Shown here in pieces: positions 58,081 through 64,000 of a stretch of 64,000 bases of DNA. Location of the stretch: assembly GCA_963774555.1 (NCBI GenBank), contig CAVZFL010000001.1:186001-250000 (forward strand), in the 5' to 3' direction. The stretch is from VRUE01 sp963774555. Lineage in GTDB: Bacteria > Actinomycetota > Thermoleophilia > Solirubrobacterales > 70-9. The translations under genes were made by a program, and so were the position numbers. The notes under the pieces are model-generated. The model did not search any database, was not told the origin of the DNA, and saw only the letters and a list, made by a program, of their open reading frames with translations. How positions within the stretch are numbered: the first letter of the stretch is position 1; each line of letters opens with the position of its first letter.

Positions 58081-59389
58081 TGGCCGAGGTCGTGATGCCG
58101 AGGCTCTCGGACTCGATGGAGGAGGGGACGATCCTGCAGTGGCTGAAGCAGCTCGGCGACGAGGTCGCGGTCGGCGACGAGCTGGTCGAGATCGAGACCG
58201 ACAAGGCGAACATGGCCTACGAAAGCGACGTGGCCGGGACGCTGACCGAGATCTTGGTGCAGGAGGGCGAGACGTTGCCGATCGGGACTCCGATTGCGCG
58301 GGTTGGGGATGCGGCGAGGGACCGGGCGCAGCATCGGCCGCGGGTCCTGTCGCCGCAGGGGACCCACCGCCCCCTGCGGTCGCTGAAGCGTCCTCGGGGG
58401 CGGTACCCCCTACGGCGCCACCCGCGGACGAAGCGGGCGAAGCTCCCGGGGCTGCCAACGGAGGCGGGCGTCCGAAAGCGTCACCGGTGGCTCGGCGGAT
58501 CGCCAAGGAGCAGGGGCGTGGACCTCGCGCAGCTCGAGGGCTCGGGACCTGGTGGTCGGATCGTCAAGGCGGATGTGGAGAACGAGCCGCTTCCCGGCGC
58601 GCGGACGGGGACCGAGCACGGACCTGCCCCGGCGACGCAGGACCAGCCGCCCGAGACGGCGACCCGCGGCCGCAGCTCCTGGTCCCGAGACCGCCAAGGG
58701 GCAGGTCACCTACGAAGACCTCTCGAAGCTGCAGTCGACGATCTCCCGGCGGATGGCGGAGTCGAAGGCGACTGCGCCGCACTTCTACCTCGAGGCCGAG
58801 ATCGACATGAGCCGGCGGTTGCGGCGCGGGCGCAGATCAAGGCGTCGGCGCAGGAGGGCGACGTGGTGCCCTCCTTCAACGACATGGTGGTCAAGGCCTG
58901 TGCGCTGGCGCTGCGCGAGCACCCGCGGGCCAACGGGGCCTACCGGGACGGGCGCTTCGAGCTCTACTCGCGGGTCAACGTCGGGCATCGCCGTGGCGGC
59001 CCGGGACGCGCTCGTCGTGCCCACCGTGTTCGATGCCGACCAGAAGGGCCTGCGGCAGATCGCCACCGACTCGCGGGCGCTGGCGCAGCGGGTGCGGGAC
59101 GGGCAGATCACGCCGCCGGAGCTCTCGGGCGCGACCTTCACCGTCTCCAACCTGGGGATGTTCGGGATCGACAGCTTCGCCGCGGTGATCAACCCGCCGC
59201 AGGCGGCGATCCTCGCCGTCGGCGCGATCACCGAGCGCCCCGTCGTCCGCGACGGCCAGATCGACCACCGCCCACCTGATGCGCGTCAACCTCGCCTGCG
59301 ACCACCGCATCCTCTACGGCGCCCCCGCCGCCGAATTCCTCGCCCGCATCCGCGCCCTGCTCGAAGAGCCCCTCTCCCTCGCCCTCTAA
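58081..59389 (+). CDS. pdhC: Dihydrolipoamide acyltransferase (E2), frameshifted
   Basis: One lipoyl domain with the modified Lys in ETDKANMAYES, a Pro/Ala-rich linker (broken frames 58300-58500), an E3-binding domain SPVARRIAKEQGVDLAQLEG then GPGGRIVKADV, and the catalytic domain PHFYLEAEIDMSR ... TFTVSNLGMFGIDSF. The catalytic motif reads ACDHRILYGAPAAEFL: the usual HxxxDG has Tyr for Asp, a variant I recall from cyanobacterial E2. Further breaks up to about 59275. Confidence 0.9.
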
Positions 59390-59391
59390 AG

Positions 59392-59497
59392 GGGTGCAAC
59401 GTCTTATCCCCCTCGGGGAGGTCAGCGCGTTACACCCAGTCGGGTCGAAGTGGTTGCAACGCTTTATCCACCCAGGAGGGGACAAGACGTTGCACCC
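59392..59497. terminator. Inverted repeat between convergent E2 and membrane-protein genes
   Basis: Arms at 59392-59411 and 59478-59497 match in 19 of 20 positions (GGGTGCAACGTCTT / AAGACGTTGCACCC). A third related unit GTTGCAACGCTTTATCCACC lies between at about 59453. Likely a bidirectional terminator or a repeat-derived element. Confidence 0.6.
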
Positions 59498-59522
59498 GGT
59501 GATGGGTGCCGGGCCAGACGGG

Positions 59523-61154
59523 TCAGCAGGTCTTGCGGGCGCCGGTGACCGCGTTCCAGGCGCGGCCGAGCGGAGAAGTCGGCGGCGACGCGGAAGACGC
59601 CGGGATGGGAGGCACGGGCGACGGTCCACTCGCCGCGGCGGAGCAGGCAGCCGGCGCCGCGGGAGATCGACCAGTAGGGGGTGAAGTTGACGCGGACGAG
59701 GAAGTCGCCGGGGCGGGTGACGTCGAGGCCGAAGCTCTGGCGGCCGACCCAGAGGGTGCGCGCCGCGGCGGCGCCCATCGGGTCGACCAGCGGCTCGGGG
59801 TTGCGCACCTCGTAGATCCGCCAGTGCGGGCGAGCGCCAGCGCAGGTCGAGGTAGGAGCGGGGCGCTGAGGATCAGGCGGCGCTCGGCGACCGAGGAGTA
59901 GTCGAGCGGGGCGTCGGGCAGGGCGACGTAGGGGATCGCGTTGCTGGCGCAGCCAGTGCGCGGTAGGCGGTTGCGGTCGAGCGGGCTGTCGTCGCTCGTA
60001 GAAGATGTCGTCGCGGGTGGTGTCGAGCTGGCGCAGCCAGCCGCGGGCCAGCTCGAACTGCGGCGCCAGGTAGGCCGACTCCCAGTGGTTGGCGGTCGGC
60101 GGCACCTCGATCCGCACGCCGCGTGCCGCCGTGGTCGCGCAGCCAGTGCGCGGCGGGCTGGAAGTAGCTCGGGGAGGTCGAGGGGTCGCCGACGCTGCGG
60201 GCGATCTGGCTGACGCTCGCCGTCACCTGCCAGTAGAGGCCGCCGGCCATCGCCAGCGAGAGGACCAGGATCGAGAAGCGACGAGCCGCGGGCGGCGGGC
60301 GAGCATCACCGCGGCGAGCACCGGCCCGCCGAAGAGGGCGCCGAGGCGCACCGCGTTGCCGCCGAGCGGGTTCGGCGCGAGCAGCAGCAGCGTCGCGGCG
60401 AGCACGTAGCCGATCAGCGCCCAGCGCAGCTGGCGCTCCTCGCGCCCGAGGCCGCGGGTGACGAAGAGGGCGCCGCCGCACCAGAGCGGGATCGCGACGT
60501 AGGAGGAGAAGGCGAAGGGGAACTGGCCCGATTCGGGGAAGGCGAGGTTGGGCAGGACGATTAGGCCGAGGGCGATCGCGGCGGCGCCGATCGCGGCGCG
60601 GTCGAAGGGCCGCCCCCGCTCCGAGCGCGCCGACCAGGACAACGCCGGCGAGGAAGGCTGCGGCGACCGGGCTGGAGAGGGCGCAGGCCGCGGCGGCGGC
60701 GAGCGCCAGCTTGCCGCGGCCGAGCTGCAGGCAGCGCAGCGAGGCGAGGCCGAAGGCGACGCCGAGGGCGAAGGTGAGCTGGCCGTCGGCGAGCAGGGTG
60801 ACGACGCCGACGGCGAACCAGAGCGTCGCCCAGCGCGCCGGCTCGCCCCAGCGATCGCGGACGAGGCGATCGAAGAAGTAGGAGGAGGCGATGACCGAGA
60901 TCGTCCCGACCAGCTGCGGGCTGAGCAGCGAGGCGAGCGGCGGGAAGAGGAAGCTGTAGGTGAGCGTGTAGTGGCCGCCGTACCAGCTGCCGTTCCAGAT
61001 CGCCAGGCCGGCGTGCTGGAAGAGCTCGGTGCGGAAGACCTGGGCGGCGAGGTCGCCGACCTGCGGGTTCCAGACCAGCATCGCGAGCGGCGAGCAGGGA
61101 GCTGAGGGCGACGGCCGGAAGCCAGTCTGGTCGGAGGGCCTTGGACTGGACCAT
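59523..61154 (-). CDS. Large multipass membrane protein, GT-C-like, heavily frameshifted
   Basis: About 540 aa restored. Starts MVQSKALRPDWLPAVALSSL, then Trp-rich loop LAIWNGSWYGGHYTLTYSFL and many membrane helices up to about residue 370 (VAIPLWCGGALFVTRGL, LIGYVLAATLLLLAP). The C-terminal half is a soluble domain (MRIEVPPTANHWESAYLAP, LWVGRQSFGLDVTRPGDFLV). The architecture resembles GT-C glycosyltransferase-like or 6-pyruvoyl-tetrahydropterin-synthase-related membrane proteins. Breaks near 59560, 59850, 59980, 60120, 60290, 60620 and 61090. Confidence 0.6.
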
Positions 61155-61201
61155 GGGGAGCGGCGCCAAGGATAGAGCGGCGCCGTGCAACGATTTCGAG
61201 C

Positions 61202-61939
61202 ATGAGCGCCGAAGTCCTCGTCGTCCGCTGCGGTCTCGTCCCCTACGAGGAGGCCGAGGTCGCCCAGCGCTGGCTGCGCGACGCGCGCCAGGACGACGCG
61301 ATCCCCGACGTCCTGCTGCTGCTCGAGCACCCGCCCGTCTACACGCGCGGGCGACGCTCCGACGCCGACGAGCTGCCGATGGCGAGGCGAGTGGTACGAG
61401 ATGCAGGGGATCGAGGTGCGCGACACCGATCGCGGCGGCCGCGTCACCTACCACGGGCCGGGGCAGCTGGTCGCCTACCCGATCGTCGACCTGAAGCCGT
61501 ACGGCGACGACGTCCACGAGTACGTGCGGCGGCTGGAGCAGGTGGCGATCGGCTCGCTCGGCGAGCACGGCGTCGCCGCGACGACGATCGAGGGCCTGAC
61601 CGGGGTCTGGACCGAGGGCGAGGCGCCGGGCTCCGCCGCCGGCCCGCGCGAGGCGCGCAAGATCGGCTCGATCGGGGTCCACGTCAGCCGCGGCGTCACC
61701 ACCCACGGGCTCGCCGTCAACGTCAGCAACGACCTGCAGCCGTTCGAGTGGGTCGTGCCGTGCGGGATCGAGGGCTGCCAGGTGACCTCGCTGAGCCGCG
61801 AGCTGGAGAGCGAGCAGGACGTCGACGGCTTCGCCGACGACCGTCGCCGCCCGCTTCGCCGCGGTCTACGAGCGCGCGCCCGCCGCAGGTCGCCCCCGAG
61901 GATCTGGGACTCGACAACGCTAGGCTCGGCGTCGCATGA
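61202..61939 (+). CDS. lipB: Octanoyl-[acyl carrier protein]-protein transferase
   Basis: Moves octanoate onto lipoyl domains. LLLLEHPPVYTRGRRSD, DRGGRVTYHGPGQLVAYPIV, then REARKIGSIGVHVSRGVTTH with the catalytic Lys, and VVPCGIEGCQVTSL with the Cys. Breaks near 61385, 61850 and 61878; the restored tail (VAPEDLGLDNARLGVA) ends in the ATGA that starts lipA. Confidence 0.92.
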   Translation: MSAEVLVVRCGLVPYEEAEVAQRWLRDARQDDAIPDVLLLLEHPPVYTRGRRSDADELPMARRVVRDAGDRGARHRSRRPRHLPRAGAAGRLPDRRPEAVRRRRPRVRAAAGAGGDRLARRARRRRDDDRGPDRGLDRGRGAGLRRRPARGAQDRLDRGPRQPRRHHPRARRQRQQRPAAVRVGRAVRDRGLPGDLAEPRAGERAGRRRLRRRPSPPASPRSTSARPPQVAPEDLGLDNARLGVA

Positions 61940-62898
61940 GCGAGACGACCGCCGACCGGGTCCACGTCACCCGCTCCCGCGCCAAGCCGGGCGGGACCGC
62001 GGCGGAGACCGGCGACACCGTCCCCTTCCGCCGCGCCCGCAAGCCGCCCTGGCTGAAGGTGCCGGCGCCGGGCGGGCCGACCTACCGCCGGCTGAAGTCG
62101 ATGATCGGCGCCGACAACCTGCACACGGTCTGCGAGGAGGCGAACTGCCCCAACGTCGGCGAGTGCTGGGAGCGCGGCACCGCCACCTTCATGATCCTCG
62201 GCGACGTCTGCACCCGCCGCTGCGGCTTCTGCAACGTGAAGACGGGGGTGCCGACCTGGAACGACCCGCTGGAGCCGCTGCGCGTCGCCAACCAGGTGAA
62301 GCAGATGGGCCTGCGCCATGCCGTCGTCACCTCGGTCGACCGCGACGACCTGCCCGACTACGGGGCCAGCGCCTTCGTCGGCGTGATCCGCTCGATCCGC
62401 ATGCAGGCGCCCGGCTGCAAGGTCGAGATCCTCACCCCCGACTTCCGCGGCCAGGAGATGCCGCTGGCGAAGGTGATCCACGAGCGCCCCGACGTCTTCA
62501 ACCACAACGTCGAGACGGTGCCGCGGCTCTACCCGGTGGCGCGGCGCGGCTCCAAGTTCCTGCGCTCGGCGCGGGTGCTGAAGATGGCGAAGGAGATGGG
62601 CGGCGAGGGCGTCGTCACCAAGTCGGGGCTGATGGTCGGGCTCGGCGAGACCTTCGAGGAGATGGTCGAGGCCTTCGGCATCCTGCGCGAGCACCGGGTC
62701 CAGGTGCTGACCGTGGGCCAGTACCTGCGCCCGACCGAGAACCACCTGCCGGTGGTGCGCTACTGGCACCCGGAGGAGTTCGCGGCGCTGGAGAAGGCGG
62801 CCTACGAGCTCGGCTTCGAGTCGGTCGCAGTCGGGCCGCTGGTCCGCAGCAGCTACCACGCCGACCAGAACCTGCCCGAGCGGGCGCTCGCGGGCTAG
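61936..62898 (+). CDS. lipA: Lipoyl synthase
   Basis: Radical-SAM enzyme inserting sulfur at C6 and C8 of octanoyl groups. 320 aa. Auxiliary-cluster motif CEEANCPNVGEC and radical-SAM motif CTRRCGFC, then TSVDRDDLPDYGA, FNHNVETVPRLYP, KSGLMVGLGET, and the closing RSSYHAD serine. Works with lipB on the E2 encoded upstream. Its stop shares CTAG with the stop of the PqqD-like gene. Confidence 0.96.
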   Translation: MSETTADRVHVTRSRAKPGGTAAETGDTVPFRRARKPPWLKVPAPGGPTYRRLKSMIGADNLHTVCEEANCPNVGECWERGTATFMILGDVCTRRCGFCNVKTGVPTWNDPLEPLRVANQVKQMGLRHAVVTSVDRDDLPDYGASAFVGVIRSIRMQAPGCKVEILTPDFRGQEMPLAKVIHERPDVFNHNVETVPRLYPVARRGSKFLRSARVLKMAKEMGGEGVVTKSGLMVGLGETFEEMVEAFGILREHRVQVLTVGQYLRPTENHLPVVRYWHPEEFAALEKAAYELGFESVAVGPLVRSSYHADQNLPERALAG

Positions 62899-63182
62899 CC
62901 CGCGGCCAGCAGATCTCTCCGCACCATCTCCCGCGCAAAGGCAATCACGTCGCCCAGGGCGCGGGCCTCGTCGATCTCGAAGCGCTCGGCCAGGCCGCTG
63001 GCGAGGTCGGAGACCTGGCGGGGTTGCTCGAGGCGCTCCCAGATCCAGGCGCCGGTGGCGTTGAGGCGCACCGCCGTGCCGGCGTCGACGTCGAGCAGCA
63101 CCGTCTCCTCCGGCAGCTCACCGTGAACGGCGCGCTCGGTGCGACGCAGCGTCGTCCCGGCTCCGATCTCAACCCCCTTCAC
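62895..63182 (-). CDS. PqqD-family protein (RiPP recognition element-like)
   Basis: 95 aa, GTG start. ETVLLDVDAGTAVRLNATGA then WIWERLEQPRQVSDLASGL follow the PqqD pattern (three-strand wing, then a winged-helix part); in peptide-modification systems this fold binds leader peptides. No precursor peptide is apparent in the visible flank. Divergent from the HprK-like gene, with a 20-base gap. Confidence 0.75.
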   Translation of the reverse strand: MKGVEIGAGTTLRRTERAVHGELPEETVLLDVDAGTAVRLNATGAWIWERLEQPRQVSDLASGLAERFEIDEARALGDVIAFAREMVRRDLLAAG

Positions 63183-63202
63183 GATCCATAGCCTAAGGCC
63201 GC

Positions 63203-64000
63203 ATGGGGAGCCTGTATGGATTCGAGCTCGAGAGCGAGCTGCCGCTGCGCCGCCTCAACCGCGCGCCGGGGGTGCGGGGGACGCTCGCGGTCGAGCTGGC
63301 CGGCGAGCCGCTGGTCGAGCCGGCGCAGGAGCCGGCGGGCGTGCTCGAAGACGAGGCGGGACGGCGCTGGTACGCCTCCTATGAGACCGGCGAAGACTGC
63401 CTGCTGGCGATGCCGCCGACCGTCGCCTTCGCCTTGCAGCCGAGCGCGGGCCGGGTGATCGTCGAGCCACGCGGGAACGACGCTGAGCTGCTCGAGCACC
63501 GGATCGCCTCCTCGGCGATCTGCACCCTGCTGGCGATGCGCGGGGATCTCGTCCTGCACGCCGCGGCGGCGACGGTCGACGGGCGCGCCACGATCTTCTG
63601 CGGCCCGACCCGCCGGGGCAAGTCGACGCTGGTGCGAGCGCTGGGCGCCGCCGGGCACCCGGTGCTCAGCGAGGACGGGCTGGCGATCTCGCTCGCGGGC
63701 GAGCCAACCGCCTTCCCGGGAGCGCGCGGTGTCCGGGTGCGCGGCGGCGAGGATGGCGGACGGGTGACGCTGGCGCCCGATCCGGGGCCCGAGGAGCCGG
63801 GACCGTGCCCGCCGGGCGCGGTCGTGCTGCTCGGCGAGCGCGGCGATTCGCTGCGCGTGGAGCGGCTGGAGCGATCGCGCGCTCTCGCCCTGCTCACCCC
63901 CAACCTCGTCCACAGCGGCGGCCGCGCTGCGATCGGCCGCGCCTTCGCCAACCTCGCCACGCTGCTCGCCTCGACGCCGGCCTTTCGCGCCAGCCTTCCC
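63203..64000 (+). CDS. HPr-kinase-related P-loop protein, 3' truncated by window edge
   Basis: 266 residues visible, still open at 64000. After an N-terminal beta domain (MGSLYGFELESELPLRRLN), the kinase-like part begins LVLHAAAATVDGRATIFCG, with Walker A GPTRRGKST, and GHPVLSEDGLAIS, the H/D arrangement of HprK-related proteins. Such kinases occur with PqqD-like proteins in lasso-peptide and related loci. The expected asparagine-synthase-like or nucleotidyltransferase neighbours would lie beyond the window. Confidence 0.75.
   Translation, partial: MGSLYGFELESELPLRRLNRAPGVRGTLAVELAGEPLVEPAQEPAGVLEDEAGRRWYASYETGEDCLLAMPPTVAFALQPSAGRVIVEPRGNDAELLEHRIASSAICTLLAMRGDLVLHAAAATVDGRATIFCGPTRRGKSTLVRALGAAGHPVLSEDGLAISLAGEPTAFPGARGVRVRGGEDGGRVTLAPDPGPEEPGPCPPGAVVLLGERGDSLRVERLERSRALALLTPNLVHSGGRAAIGRAFANLATLLASTPAFRASLP

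Overview
This 64 kb window is GC-rich bacterial chromosome, coding-dense, with many GTG/TTG starts and stop-start overlaps (ATGA, TGATG, GTGA). The gene content points to a high-GC actinobacterium: a dnaK-grpE-dnaJ-hspR-clpB operon, purS with purQ and purL, myo-inositol-phosphate synthase next to a CDP-alcohol phosphatidyltransferase, and a TPP riboswitch on thiO-thiSG. Thermoleophilia/Solirubrobacterales is my best guess, but it is inference and no rRNA is present to settle it.

Layout. 0-12 kb: a partial SDR gene; a minus-strand argF-lgt-prmC-lysS block; a PhaF/histone-like protein; rlmD; a UDG-like gene; a PHP protein with a vestigial glycosyltransferase domain; ino1. 12-16.8 kb: CDP-alcohol phosphatidyltransferase, PAP2 phosphatase, dehalogenase-like hydrolase, endonuclease III, cytochrome c and a secreted EEP-family enzyme. 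17-23.4 kb: the chaperone operon. 23.5-26.4 kb: a membrane-anchored protein, a multidomain peptidoglycan hydrolase and a GYD protein.

26.4-47.8 kb: the purine pathway, all on the plus strand but in pieces (purD-purE-purB, purC-purS-purQ-purL, purF, purN-purH). The gaps hold accessory genes: a VapBC-type module, a cyclase, a P450, an AAA/DUF4143 ATPase facing a nuclease with a PUA/EVE-like domain, an MFS pump with a divergent TetR gene, a secreted thrombospondin-3 protein and a nitronate monooxygenase. 47.8-53 kb: two lipoproteins (one class A beta-lactamase-like), tRNA-Lys, and thiamine genes around a TPP riboswitch. 53-62.9 kb: lpdA, a second toxin-antitoxin pair, the pyruvate-dehydrogenase-type E1/E2 genes and lipB-lipA, a set for making and using lipoyl-dependent 2-oxoacid dehydrogenase. 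The right edge starts a PqqD-like/HprK-like pair, which may belong to a peptide-modification locus cut by the window.

Quality caveat: about 60 single-base indels, mostly insertions, interrupt otherwise well-conserved genes, concentrated at 12.8-29.4 kb and 51-62 kb (dnaK, clpB, E1/E2, E3-linked genes and others). They look like sequence error rather than gene decay, so I give the span of each restored gene and name the break points.
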